Source: Kappaphycus alvarezii (Eukaryota > Rhodophyta > Florideophyceae > Gigartinales > Solieriaceae). Taken from it: a stretch of DNA of 64,000 nucleotides. The notes beneath the pieces were generated by a model, which saw only the letters and a program-made list of their open reading frames with translations, searched no databases and was not told where the DNA came from. Of the stretch, positions 47,511 through 62,078 are shown piece after piece (the first letter of the stretch is position 1; each line of letters opens with the position of its first letter). The stretch covers positions 1,240,001-1,304,000 of the forward strand of contig NADL03000784.1 in the NCBI GenBank assembly GCA_002205965.3, read 5' to 3'. The position numbers and the translations under genes were made by a program.

Positions 47511-49964
47511 AGTTCCCTGGCATTATCTGTTGAAAAAAACTAGTTTACTTTTTAGAGACATATCAAAAACGGGTCTATAGTATTAAAAACTGCCTGATAA
47601 TGGCTGGAGACCATTTTAAGTTTATAGAAAACAACTTAATTCCCACTTGAGATGATTAAGATAATAAAATTTTTGAGGAAAACTTCAAACGCGTTGTTTG
47701 GAACGAACTGCATGGATCTTTCCGGAATTTGGTAGCACTGATTGGCGAAGTTTTCATAAAATTGTTGATCCTGGTCTCAGACTTATGCATACAAACCGTC
47801 GAGTTTATTTATAAATAACGAAAAAGAAAGACTTGCAGAGGTTTAGCTCACTCCATGCCTCTTATTCTGGCCACATCCATGCATTTTCTAATTCTATCCA
47901 TGTTAGTACAAGGGATGAAAACAGAAGACCCCTCAGGTTTTAAAGAGATGCAATACCATTTTTAAGGCAGTGGTCTGATATCTTTTGAGGTTCTGACAAT
48001 AAGTTATTTGTGGCACTTTGCTGATCTTCCTCAGAACCAAATTGAATCCCCGATTCGAAACCTTTGAGTTGCACATGACACTGCATCTCGAATAACTCGA
48101 CAATTATTAGATCGCGAACAACTTAAAATTTTTACCGACTTGTTCACTACAAAAGTAGAAAAAAACTCAGCGGCGAGAATTCGTGTTCAAACCGGAGTCT
48201 TCACTTCTACCAGTTTCTCTTCTCTTGTCTCTATACTAATGGTTACGTTCTCGTTAAAGGTATTGTGTCCCTCTTAAATTACGTATTCCTTTGTATGGGC
48301 CTGTACGGATGGGGCATGTGGCCAGTATCAAAGTTTTACCTTCGAAGAATGTGAAATTGATGGCAGAACGCGTCTGAAAGGCAAATAATTCCGGACAAAT
48401 TATCCAGTTTTGGTTTCATCTAGATATACCAAGTCCAAAGAGGAGTCGCAGCTGCTTTTTCTGGGGTAAAGCATTCCTATACATTATCATCCCTTATACC
48501 ATAAATAAAACCCCTATTTAACTCTTCACCTTTGTTTCATGTCAGATAATCGCATCTAGTTTCACTTCTGCAGTGAATGGGGAGTATCATGCTTCATTTG
48601 ATTTTATAAATTTAATGAGGCATAGCCAATGACGAAAAAACCATCCTTTTTTGTAAATCATCGTGAAACGTATTAAAATGCGTTTTTTTGCGTGAATAAA
48701 ACGAGTAAGGATGAACCTTCCGTAATTTTATGCAGCAGAAACCACGCGGGAAGAAAGAATCTACTCCTTCGTAGTATTTACGATGATAAACCAAGCGGCT
48801 TATCGGCAATAGTAGATGCACGCGGAAACCTTCAAGTTCTCTGAATGCTTCATATCAAAATAGATGAGCTATTTATTAAGTTAGCTGGTATTTCGGAATA
48901 GCACAATCAACCAGCCTGTTATAACAGAAATTTATCGATACAAGGCTAGCTTTCAGAATATAAAAACCCTTTTTGATTCTTTATATCGTCATGCGCAGAC
49001 AATACTTCGACAGTACTGCAAAAATTGGAAATATTGGTTCATCTTGCTATATTTTAAGTGACATACCTGTTCTATCGACATCGATGGATGATGTTTTCAG
49101 CCATCGGAAATACCCTCTGATATCTTCGGTACGAGTCTCATTGGCTGATAACCAAACGTGTCTCCCTGAATGAGTCCTTTTTCTTCGAGTCAAAGCTCGG
49201 CCAGTGATGGTCTACTTGGACAAACTTTTTTTGGTGCCAAGCTGTGGTCGTCCGCGAATCACCCCTGTGCTTGACAGCCAAAAACATGCTTTTGTGGGGT
49301 AGACTCGGTCATGAATCTGTTCAACACAGTCAAGAAACCTGAAATAGTGTTACCAGGTGATCATCCGAAAATTTTTCTTGTATGTCCGAGCACATATGGA
49401 ATTTGATTCTTTTAAAGTAGCAGTGATTAATGTTTTAACAATTTTAGCGGATACCGAACCGAAAAGTTACTGTAAATTGAAGCTCACTCTACGGTAAGAT
49501 ATTTTTCTTCCCTATTCAAAAAATACTACATTGTAAGTCTCCGAATGCATCTAGCTATTTTTGACACCACTGACAGTAGGAAGAAAGGATTTCTGTAAAC
49601 CTAATATCACTTTGTACCAATTTTTCTTCAAAATGACTAGAAATTGATACATAATATACTTATGGTTACTGTTAGGTTGAAATTATTGTCTACTTTTAAT
49701 GATCAAACCGTCCTGGGAAGAACAAGCTAAAGTTGATGCCCCATCATCTTTGCTTGGTACGATAATGTACCCCACCGGGTGCAGTACTGTATTGACTTTT
49801 TATTATATAGTATGACTATCGGAGGATGGTTGGGAGGGTTACATCGCATAAATGGTTGACATTTAACATTCTTGCTTATAAATGATCAGTGTATATATGT
49901 ATTCACGATATTTCTTTCGGATAGTCTCCCGATAACCAGTTTAAATTGCTACTTGAGTCATACA
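47511..49964. other. AT-rich tract, no gene seen
   Basis: Contains readings of 66-69 codons only (48612-48821 minus, 48973-49173 plus), without motifs. GC is a little higher around 49.1-49.3 kb. Confidence 0.4.
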
Positions 49965-50440
49965 AATTTAAGTATCCCTCTTTCCAGGCGTTTGTCAAGC
50001 CTAAGCTCTATTGGAGTCCTCTTATCCCCCTTTCCTAACAACATTTGTTTGCCTCCGGATAAAATTCCCCATCTATGGACTGAGCTCTCCGTCAAGATTC
50101 CAGAAACTTCCTTACATTCCTTACCTTCCTACTTGCCGTCGTGTTCAACACTGCTTGGGTGAACGAGGTACTTCTCGTCAACTTTCTTCTGTGTAGCGGA
50201 GAACCACAGATATTACTTGCAAATAAATCCTGGGAACTACTCCCGCATATTGCGCAGCTGCATTCCATCGTTATTTTAGTCATTGATAAGTTTCTTTTTC
50301 TGCACCATAGCCTCGCTAATGCACTGCTGGCACAGCTCCTTCCAATTTTCGCACCACTCGTCAATGATTTCGTGGTATTCTCACTACTTCGGAAGCCCCA
50401 CCCCTATTCATTCACTCACATCAGATTCTACCGCTGAAAA
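49965..50440 (-). pseudogene. unidentified protein relic in one frame with stops
   Basis: One minus-strand frame reads smoothly for about 145 codons through several stops and no frameshift. It gives EIIDEWCENWKELCQQCISE, then AMVQKKKLIND, NDGMQLRNMRE and FSATQKKVDEKYLVHPSSVE. It ends GILSGGKQMLLGKGDKRTPI and ELRLDKRLERGIL. The charged, helical character and Trp/Cys pattern look like real former coding sequence. It is slightly like the C-terminal half of Myb/SANT-type Harbinger partners (EAMVQKKKLIND), but I cannot assign it. The stops (TAG, TGA, TAA) could each derive from a single transition. Confidence 0.4.
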
Positions 50441-53400
50441 GGGCTATTACACACTTCTGAGGGTAACTTTGCTTATCGCTGAATCTTCTGGTCTTTCTTG
50501 CACGAGACCCTTACAAAATAACATTAATCCTCCTCACACCCTGTAACATATCATCTACTAACATTAATCCGAGATATTCAGTGACGGCTTCATTATATTC
50601 ATTTCCCCATTTTTTTCGTTGAGGTGCTGATAATGCGAGTTTCGAAATTATTCTCAAATTATTGCCCATAGAAATGGCTAAAATGGAGAATATATTACAT
50701 TTATAAATGAAAACCTTTCCTTTTCAATAAATGTTGATGGATGCACCTTCGATGCTTTCTGTAAATACAATTGGGCCGCGGAGTCAAAATTTTTATGCTT
50801 CGCTTTCAATTGACTACTACTTCCGTTTTAATAATATTCTCAACCCAGGTGAAATTTTTCTGACCCGGAAATAAACGGACGAGTGATTATAGCACATCCA
50901 TGCATAAAACTTTTTTAACCATTAAGTAGAGATTATAAAATATTTAGTAGTAAATTTCGTTATAAAACTTTATTCTCTTCTAAAATCACTTTGGAATAAG
51001 TTTGGGGTCTACAAAGATAATTTTCCCCAAATTGAACTAACGAGTAGAGAATTTAATTAATTTGAGAGTCAAATTCTTTCAATATCTTTGAATTTTAGTG
51101 CGAAAACTTACGTTTTCGTTTCACTTTTTTACTAAGTGCGTAATTAAAATACCCCATTTCAATAGGAAGATACAGAACAATGCACTGGCCTTATTTTACT
51201 TCACTGACAACTTAGAGAGTGCAGAATTAGGTTTCTTTGCGTTTTTTGCTTGCTAAATTATGTCTCCCTGCTTTTTCGTCTCTTTGAAGTGGCGTTCTTG
51301 AATTTAATGTGAGCTATACTGAGATCTGAATAATAAAAACATTCTTTAAAATATAGAAATTGATTTTTTTAATGCAACCATGTTTTCGAAGCGCTAATAT
51401 GTAGGTGCAACTATCTATTTCTCGGAAAGATGAATTTTATTTCTTAATCTAGAGTCATTTAGAGACAGATAGATATCGAAGCACTGTTCATAGAACACTA
51501 AAGCAATCACTAAGTCTTATGTGGTTACAAATAATGCAAGTAGTGAGAAATAGTCACTTATGTGAACTGCGAACCACATTTTGGTTCATTTCTATCAAGA
51601 TAATAAGCAGTCAATTACAAATACTACTAGGATATCCGTAGGAACTTTGAACGTCAATTTGAACATCAAAGTGTAATATGTTAGTGTTAAAAGCGGACAA
51701 TAGCGCCATGATGGGATATTTAAAGTTTTTAGATAATTTAGATAACTTACATAAATATATACACAAGCTAGAGACTGCATTAAAATATTTTACAATTCTT
51801 TTATAATCCGTTTATGCTATAAGTAGTAACTCATCACCTTACTATATAATTCAAACGATTTAATGGCAATATGACATGCAATCTGTCAAAAAATCACTGA
51901 TATGTCAAGTCGTAAGTTTAATGAGGGTTTATATTCCGTCCATTCAACCTAGATATCAATTTTTTTTACCCTGGCATAAAATTTTAATTTTTATAAAAGT
52001 CCTCATTCCTCTTGTGTTGATGAAAAGGAATATGACTATAGTTATGCAGATTGGAGTGATTTATCGATAGCAAATTAGACTAAACTCCTAGCTGGCATTA
52101 ACAAAGTGCATATAATTGTGTCCACAATAACGATTGAAAAGATTAGTAAACACATTTCTATAAAAAAATAGATGTTTTAATTATTCTTGAGCCCAATTTA
52201 TCTCGTTAGCACACATGGAGAGGGTTTTCAGTATATTTAAGAATAACTATAAAAGCTAACCGATTATAAATACCAGAAACCGTATGCCTTACATAACCTT
52301 TCGCTCGTAATAGCTTGTTATTGAAAAATAGTATTGTCCATATGCCTCTAAATATCTTGCTATATTGAAGTTGCTGACAAAACTGAGCCCTGTAATACTT
52401 TTTGCATCCTGAAATAGCAAAAACATTTACATGCTTATTTGAAAAATTCCCCTGGCCATGGAGAATAGGTCGACATGGCAGCCCACAGGGAAGAAGACGG
52501 CGATGATATAAATTAGTTGTGATAAAAGGTAAAAATAAAGGCTTTCCCTTAGATATAAATTGAATCGAAGTCTTTTATCAGTAATTTTGGCAGGAATCGA
52601 GTTTGTTCACCAGAAAGGCGTAATTTTTTAATAATGGTACTTAAGGACCTGTAGATCTATTGAGTTCGCTTCTATATACGAATTTCGCGGCCTGTAAAAC
52701 ACCATCAGGAACTTTTTCGGTTATTCAGGGTGGCTTGTTCAATGACTGGCCATTGTTTCGTAGTTACAGATAATTCAAAGTCGAAGCTAAAGGCGGGGGA
52801 AAATGTGGGAGGATTTCAACAGAAATGGGAGGTGGGGATAGAGTGCAGTCAATTTAAATGTCGAATGTTGTCCAGATTGCTGAGAAGAGTGATGGTCTGT
52901 GCGTGACCCGAAGTTATTGGCCAAAAGGCCGCTCTGTACTGAGCTCTTTATACCAAATTTATTGGAACGGGATCAAACCAGCTTCTATCAAAGCGATCAT
53001 TTGTCTGATCCTTATATCAATACCATATTGTACTCATATCTCTGTCGGATGTGTACAGCGTAGCAAATTTTTCTGAAGCTACATTTTTGAATATTTGCCG
53101 CGGTTGTATACAGTATACTTTTGGAAATAGTTGGTCTCCGAACGACTATATCACTAAAAGTATTCCCAATTTTTTTATTCTCTTATACTAGTCATTATTT
53201 ATTAAACATTCTATGGTGACCTGTGTCGCCATTCTCTCATTCCAAAGTACCAATATTTGATATCATTCCGCTTATAAGGTACAGCAAGTTCTTCATCCCC
53301 AGCGAGTCCCGTATCCCCCATTCCATTTCCTTATAACCCAAGTACTCCTCCCGAGTAGTATATACTTCCGAATGGATATGTAGGCTCCGGTAGCTATCCT

Positions 53401-56400
53401 TCCCTTTTTGGTACTATTTATTCTTGTAAAGTGACCAAAATTTTGGCAAAAGACGGGAATTGAAAATATGTTTAAAGCAATCATGTATCCTCTACGTATT
53501 TTACGCGCCAATCTCCCTCCATTTGTTATTTTTCCCTTAAGCAAACAAAAAACACTCCGCAAACTCGAAAACTAATTCATGAACACTTGTCCACTCTTTC
53601 ACATGCAGAAATTTGAGAGAATCTGGCTTCTCTTGCTGTAAAATATCAAAAAAGGCCATAGTATGTGGCAGAACCAATCCAGGACTGGCTTCTTTACACC
53701 ATATATCGATCTGCAAAACGGTAGACCCATTACCCACTCATTGGATCCATCCATCGCATTGAAAAGAAAATTTAATTTCGATATCATGGGTATTTGAACT
53801 CTTCTTGCGGCTTATTTTATCTGAAGTGAAATATTTTGTTGCTTTAAATACATTGATTGAAGTAGACCATCTGTGCATAGTTGAAAAATAAAGCTAAACT
53901 CGTTTCAAGATATATGTACCAACTTTTCAAACACCAATACGTAATGGACGATCTCTAGCACCATAGTATAGACTACTGGGTCCTAGAACGTACTCTGAGC
54001 TTATTTTCCTTTCTGCTGACGGTATTCGATGTACCACCAATCTTGTCTCACGTTTTAGTCCTCAAAGTCACTGCTGTCTCTATTCTGCATTGCTCGAATG
54101 ACGCATTGACGAAACTCGAGCAAGAACATCCACCTGCTCTGTTTTTTGCCGCCTTTTTCACCGCATGTACAAAGACCATGACGAGATACTCGTTTCCTGT
54201 TGCACTCATCCTCCTCCGGGAGATAAGTTCGATTTGAAAAGACTCTGGTTTTGCCTGCAGCAAGCACACATGCAGTTTCCTATACAGTACCGACTATTTT
54301 TACTTTGTACATTGGAATTTTTCGTACTTTACACAGTAGAGCAAGTTTGCTTGCTAACCGAAAATAACAGCGGTCCAAAACAGCAGCTTTTTCAAAAGCA
54401 AAAATAGGCCGGAAGCAGAGGTTTATTTTGTAACCTATTATTGCTTGAGTAAAACTCCTAATTGTACTGCTGTCATTAAATAAGGTATACATTATTATTT
54501 TAAGAACCAATGTTACGACAATTGGAAGATTAAACCAAATCTACTCAAAGACAAAGATATCAGAAATAGATTTTGATTTTAGCTGTGAACTGGAATTACA
54601 GTCGAAATATATACCTTTGCAAAGAATTCCTAACTGTCAGTTCCATTATTGGGGTATTAAAAGGCCTTAATTTTTTTTCATCAGATGAATACCGCTGGAA
54701 TTTTCTGTATGGGAGAAAAAATTTCTAACATTACTTGTAACGAATTCAATTTCGGGTATCATATGTTTCCCGAAACTACTTTTCTTTCTTAATCCTCCGC
54801 CAAATGAAAACTAAAACTTTTTGTAAGTTTCCAAATATTCTGAAATTAGACATCGATAACGTTTTACATTATAATAACCTAGATGTGATATTTTTTATCA
54901 TATTAGTTTAATCCCATTCTTAAAACGATTTAGTGGTTATGGTATGACAGCTTCTCTGAAGACTTAATAAATATTTATCTTTTTTAATTTCACGAATATT
55001 TGAGCAAAAGAAACTAAATAGCTGAACTGATTTCGAAACCTCAATTTCTTAGCCATTGTTTTGTCTTTACGTATCACATGATCAATAATAATAATTAACT
55101 ACAGTATACATGTATGGTTCTACATCCAACCTATTCTTATCCTTATCAATGTATAACTATACTTTTCATAAATACCTTTTATCAGGATTCACGTTATTTC
55201 GTGGAAACAATGAGCATCCTCGGACCCAAACTGCCGACATATCATAAATGATAACCAAATTCAAGCCTCTCTCGGTTCTCACTTTGTAGGACTCACACGG
55301 GTCTGAAATAATGAGTTTATTAATTCTCTTAAATTCTGGTAAAATCAAAAACTAAAGAATATTATCTTGTGTTTACGAACTCTGTAAATGAATAAATAAC
55401 CATTATAATATCGAACTCTATTTAACAGATAAATTATTCGCATGAAAACTTGTGAATTCATATATTTTTCTGTTTCGTAGCTTCTATGAGAATATTGTCC
55501 TCAAATAAGACACATCGAAGACCAGAAAGTTTTGAGAAAAACTCTATTTCCACCTTTTCTTTTACTTATACTTAAAGCCTTGGAGAAGCTCGAAACAACC
55601 AGCTTCAAGAGAATTTCGACACTATCCGGGGTCTGAGAAGAATTTTTCAACCTCATAAGCACTCCCATAAATACCCAACTTGAAAATTCTTATTTGAACG
55701 TAATTAACGCAATCATACAGCTAAGGGGTTGAATAGGAATTGTCAGTCACTCCTTACACCACTTAATTGGCAGCAGTTGACCATAAAACATGGAAAAAAT
55801 TACTGAGAAGAACTGATGCGGTCAAGGAACTGTAAAATTGCAATTCGCATCAGCGCCAATCATACAACAGAGACACTGTATTTACGGTTTCTCTAGTACT
55901 TTATGTTATCCCCAAATATTACTTTTCTATGCAGAATGATATGAGTTCAAGATCACAAGTTCTTCATATTCTTCTGTTAATTCTGTATAGATCGTACATC
56001 AGTTGCAGTTTTTTCCAGATGGATATCTGAGCGCTCTAAATTTGAACCGCACCGGAGTAATTTATGTCATATTCTGCGTTCCGTTTCTGTAGTGCTAGTG
56101 TTTATAGGACCATTTTCCTCTTATGAGAACAAAGTTTAGGGCTATCTTTTTTAAGTAAAAAATTCTTCTTCTGTTTTTTGCTACCCTATAATTTGAACAG
56201 TAGTGAAGCTCGCCCCAATCAAATTTTTCCGTAATTTTAGCGCTATTCAGGATAACTACTTTATTCCACTTGATAACCTTTGATTTTAGTGCGAGTTAGC
56301 CACATTTTATCTTGTAGATGAATTCTTTAGCCGAAGAGGTATAGAATTGAAGCTCATGAGCACCTCTTTACTTTAATTCTATGTTTTAGAGACTTTTTTA

Positions 56401-56469
56401 TAAAATGTTTACGGGTCCTCCAATTTTTTTTGAACTTGCTGTACATTTTTGTACGATAAAAAATTTTGC

Positions 56470-56503
56470 CCTCATGCGAGGAAAGAGTTTGCCTCATATG
56501 AGG
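56470..56503. repeat. pair of 12-bp palindromes, 22 bp apart
   Basis: CCTCATGCGAGG (56470-56481, near-palindrome) and CCTCATATGAGG (56492-56503, perfect palindrome) begin 22 bp apart, about two helical turns. The surroundings are noncoding. It could be a paired protein-binding site or coincidence. Confidence 0.4.
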
Positions 56504-57599
56504 ACAGTGCTATCGTGGATAGACACTAGATTGTGGACACTATTGTGTTATGAGTTTGAAAATGTATTTTTTACCTAAAGTGAAGGGTTTTTCATTATTA
56601 AATTGACCAAAAAACTTGCGTGTTTATACATCGGCAATAATCAGGGTCCAGGTTTGGGAATGAGTCGAAAACTAGTTAAGTGATAAACCTCCTGAGGCAT
56701 TTAAATACACGTTGGTGGTTAGAACTAAGCCATAACAGTCATTATTTTCATTCAGAACATACTTGTGATATTCACGGAATTTTGATGGTAAATTTGATTT
56801 CGAAAAATCCATTCACACATTTTCATTTTGAACCGTTTTTGACTTTAGCGAGTCTCAGATTAAATAATTTCAATCGATAGTAATGATATTCTCTTTCCCA
56901 TACCAAGTCATAATAACTTCCCCCTTTCTCATTTTTTCACATGCCTTTGTCCAATTCAAGTTAAGCGTGTTAAATAAAATGGTACTTTTATTGGAGTATT
57001 TAACAACTCTCCCCTGTTGTTCAAAAATAATTCGTACAGGCATAATAAAAGTGATAAGACATTATCATACTAACTTTTTACACAAATTAGTATGATGCAA
57101 TCATTTATTACCATGACTCGAATTGGGTTCATTTAGAAAATTTTTTACACGGAAACTGATCAAGTCATTACATTTCAATGTTAATCGAATCACCAGGACT
57201 TGAATAGATGACAATGTTCCTCAGAGAAGTTTTGAAGGCTTGAAGAGGGGAACATATAGAACCTAATCAGAGCTTTTTTCCCATTTTTATCTTATATAAA
57301 TACATTCCTGTACAATTAAAATTCACTTTATAAGCTCTTGGGCCAAAGATTTATCATTTTTACAGGGTTTACTGTTTAAAATCTTAGAAATCCTTTCTCG
57401 CATACGTATATAGCAACCTATGCGCAGTTTTTTTGAATGTGTATTTGCACGAGCTTTATCCAGTTAACAAAGGAATTTGCTCCAAAAAAAGTGATCAGCA
57501 TGGAATTGAGCACATTTTATAAATTTTATCCATTTATTTTTAAGATGGAAAGCGAGATCTGGTAAATGATTACCAATCATTAGAAATTCTATTTTACTC

Positions 57600-57653
57600 A
57601 TATTACTAGAAGGATATGAAAACTCAATAATTTTAATATCCTTCTAGTGATAT
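57600..57653. repeat. inverted repeat with 18-bp arms
   Basis: ATATTACTAGAAGGATAT (57600-57617) is mirrored by ATATCCTTCTAGTGATAT (57636-57653) with one mismatch, around an 18-base A/T-rich loop. It would form a stable hairpin and may be a very short foldback element. There is no associated gene. Confidence 0.65.
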
Positions 57654-60600
57654 TTCAACACGTTTTCAAATAAATGCGTACCATTACGAAAATTCCACTG
57701 AAAAATAATTCAATTCGCCCCAATTGTGCGATAAATTCATGATTATACTTATAATTGGATCAAAGGGACCCCAATTTGCAGGTTTTAGGGCTAGTTTAGC
57801 TAAAATTTCGTGTTTTTTCATCTTATAGTTCTCAATTGTAGGTTTTAATCCTAACTGTGTTCCGTGTTCTTTTGTGCCTTTTGCTCCAATTTCGACCTAA
57901 TTTAACTACAAAGATAGCAATATTGCTCTAACTCACAATAGAAGAAATTTTATTCTAACATTTCCATAATCTGAGTATCTTTGGTGGTACTATGTAAGTG
58001 AATTGAGTTTTGTATTTTCAAGATTAGTAATAAGCTCACCGGTTTGGCTGAAGTAGATCTTTTTCATTCAAAATCAACCTTTGTCTCAAGTTTAATAAGC
58101 TGAATAAGACCAATTTAAGTTCATAAATAAAATTTTAGTACGCAAAGATTCATACTGAAGAGAAAAATGTTATTAAAACAGTGCTTATAATTCCTGTTAA
58201 CAGTTTCATCAGCCAATTTTTCTCATAAGAAGTTTTTTTGTCCTCGTTTCCCATGTGCTCTAGAATTTCAAAAAGAAACATCCAATAAATTTCTTTATTG
58301 TATTCGAATTCCTTTCATAACTATTATTCAATATTTTTGGATTTTTTCATAATCAGAATTGGAAAGTGTTGTAATCGGTTCGATTTATTTCGTACTTACC
58401 TAATTTATTCGGAGTCTTTCCAGGGGAGTTATTATATATTCAACTACGCTTGACGTTTTCAAATTTTACTTCTTCTATATGAATTTTCTGTAATGCTTAC
58501 ATGACTTCACACTTGAGGTTGATGAAGTAGATAGTTTTTCTTGGCTATTTGGACACAAAAGTAGATCTTTTTTATATGTAGGTAAATAAAAACCTCAAGA
58601 CGACAGTCTACTTGAAATTACTTGCTCTGGCCTCTAGAAAGAGATATAATGCTCTATCTCGTAGCCCCTGATTAGTAGAACGCCATGATTTCCACTAGTT
58701 CGAGACTCTCAAAAATATAAAAAGAGAGAACTGGTGGTTCCATTTTCAATAATCGGAGCTTAGTGCTGTACCGGCTCTAAAATATTTTCGTACCGTACTT
58801 TACTTGTGCAGTACCCAAAAGGTTGATTCATTTCACAATTCTATGAAATTACCACTGTCTATTCTTCAAAGAAGTTTTAAGACGGCTAATGACCGCATTA
58901 TCCGCTTAAACACTCCAGAAAAGGGTAAAAAGGCTCAACTTTTTCAAGAAACATAAAATAGTGCAGGATTACAACAGAAATTCAGAGTGAGTAGAATACT
59001 TATCTCAACATTCAGTTGGGTAATGGGACCGCAAATAATTTAACCCAGAGAGATTTCCAAGCAAACCATCAATTTTTCGCATTTTATAAAATATTTTGTC
59101 ATCGCTACGTCCCAGTATCTCCATAATCCGCTAGAAAATATATCAGAAAAGATAAAACAAACAGAAGATGTACAAGATCATTCTCTATTTGTTATTTATG
59201 CAGAAAGCGCTAATGAAAATTATGAATGGACCAATGATTCGTCAGAAGCATCCCCAAATCAACAAAATATTGATGAAAAATTTTGAAAAAATCAATGGAC
59301 GTCAGCGCAGTTTTCTCAAAGAATCCTCGACATTTTTAAGCGCATATGTAACCTTCGGGTCTTCAAGTTACATGAAAAACCCACAGACGTGGGTAAGAAC
59401 TTTAAATTGAAAAAGAATTGATTTGACCACGGGAATTCACGATATTTTGTACTACGAAAGGTATGTTCTCTTCGATGAAATGGATTTGGACTCTGAATAG
59501 TGTTTTTTCCATGAAATGGCACCGGACTCTATAATTGCTCAGGACGGGGTAATTAGCCGTAAGAAATCTCTGCCAAGATTGATGTTCCGCATTCGTTTTC
59601 TATACAGCGCTCATTATAATAAAACTCATGGTTATTTGCACTGAATTCAGACCGAGATGTCTCACCAAATAGCTGGACGGGAGCTCGATATGGATTATCA
59701 CAGCAACCGAAGGCCTAGATGAGCTCTGGTTTTTTCCGTGTTTCTCTAGCTTTTTCAACGTGAGGTTGAGAGAACGCCAAATAGGAAAGTAGTTCTACTC
59801 ATCGATAATTACAATACACATGGAGCGGCGGAAAAAAGCACTTCTCTCGAAAATTTTACTGTCCGCTGTATGTTTCAAAACACCGTTTCGAAGTTGCAGT
59901 CAATCAACTCTGTCATAATTGCAGTGCTGAAGCTCCTATGTAGGCGGATTCTCATTTACAATGCTCTGAATAATAATCGTATGAACACGAAGGACATCTA
60001 CAATGTTGACGGGCTTAGATCTAAGGGATGGCTGAATTAAGCATGGCTGTCATGAACAGATACTGCAACAAGTAACTTCTGTCTGTATACAAAACTTACT
60101 GATGTAGAAGTTGATTTATAAGTAGAAACAAGTGAGCGGGAAATAATTCAAGTTCTGGTTTAAATTATTGCAGAGCTTTTATCAACCAGTAAAGTACTAA
60201 AATTTCTGTTGTTTACTCAATTTTTAAGGAAAAGGAAAAGCATCCAATTGGTTAGTCTATCCAGATGTAGTACCTCTTGCAACTAAAAAATGCAAGATAA
60301 CATTTAGTTCCAGCGCAAATACTCTTCTGAAACGTAATAAATATACTGTATAACGGTGAAATCCAATTATTTTATTTATGCTTAGTAGCCAATGCGGAGT
60401 ACTTTATGGTCACATTACACCCCGGCCGACTAACTGTACCACTTAACTGATCTAAAAGACGTACCAAGAGAGTAAAAAGTAATGCGAGTAACTCTTAACG
60501 ATGACAGTCAAGCTATGTGATTTGTCTTCATCTGCTACTTATTTTTTGCTAAAAAATATCTTCTTTCTTGATCACCGGACTATATATATGGAGTAAAACT

Positions 60601-61991
60601 GTCAACCACGTTCTCAATCCAATGTTTTCTCCTTTTAGTGGTTCTTTAACAGAGTGTTTCAGGATTCACAAATTCCATTTTTTATGTCCTGAAATGATTT
60701 CATATCTCCTCTTTCGACTAACAGGTGATACTGTGAGAACTTGAAGATTAATTTACTGTTCTGGGCTTCTTTTTCACAAAAGTTTCAAATTCAGCAATTC
60801 TATGCTTATTAAAAGTTCTTGTTCATAGTTTTGAGATTTCGCGGCAGCTGTGGTCCTATATAATTATGGAGACAGAGAATACACTTGCTTGAGATAATTC
60901 TACAGGAAATTGCGAGCAATACTGGTATGTCTGGAAAAGCGGCAGTTAATATCTTTGAATATCGCTTTCAATTCTATTTCATGTCTCGCTTTGTTTATAA
61001 GTCCATTCAATTCATGCATTGGCGTCCCCGACGCCATTTTCTAAACTTCAATACCCGTTAACTTTAAACGTACTACTGCAATTCAAGAGGTATTAAACTG
61101 GTGTAATACTGTTTTTAGAGTGAGATAGATGTTTTTAGCGGTATTATGAACAACACTAAAGATGATGGTATGGTTCACATTGCTAACCTTTTTTTTGTGA
61201 CAATATTTAGTTGAAAAAAGTTGTGATATTAGTTTTGATTGGATTTTAATTTTTTTTCTGGCTTCTGAATGAAAACAGCCAGCGGAATGGACAGGAGGAG
61301 CACACAATCAAATCAGAGGTTAGTAGCGGTAGTTTATCGAAGATGATATATTGGAGGGGTATTCGGATACGATACAGCGTTTCGGGGTACATTAAATCTT
61401 TTTTACCAAAGCGAATGCAGTGACAGAATCATATTATGGTATCATGTTGAACCAAAAGGCTGGTAAAATACAAAAAGGACTAAAGTTTTGAAGTATGGGC
61501 TAAAGAAGCAAAAAAGTTAAATTTTTGGTTCGTAACTACAGTATAAATGTCGCTAAAGTGTCACGAAATTTGTAAAAAAGAACTTTTTAGTTGTCCGAGG
61601 AGTCAGACGATTTCTTAAGAATTCCGTAACAGTTTTTATGCTTTCTTTTATGTTCTTTTATATATGCAAAACTTTATAAGGAAACATCTTTTGTTTCAAC
61701 ACGAAATACGAAACTTTATACAGATCTGAGCTTTCAATCTCTTTGAGAAAAAAATTTTGGAAATTCAAAGTCGGTTCTAGAAGCAAACAAAATGACCGAT
61801 TTGCATTATTTATTCAAGATCAGTGCAGCATTTCCTACTATGTTGTCGAGTACATTCTCTTTTATCTCCATCAGCTATATTCTTCTTTCAAAGTGCTTTT
61901 TGATGGGAGCTCTTCCCTGGTCAACCCCAGAGGACACTAAGTCAGGCCGATACTAGTCTATTTGAAGTTTTTAGAACTATTTTTGCGCTTC

Positions 61992-62078
61992 GATTGAAGT
62001 ATGAGATTCTCTTCCTCCGCAATTGAAGTATGAGATTCTTATCCTTAACAATTGAAGTACAAGGTTTTCATCCTCCAT
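61992..62078 (+). repeat. 29-bp tandem repeat, three copies
   Basis: Units lie at 61992-62020, 62021-62049 and 62050-62078. Each begins (A/G)ATTGAAGTA and continues with a GAGATTCT-like block and a TCCT-containing end. The third copy is the most diverged. The array is noncoding. Confidence 0.75.
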
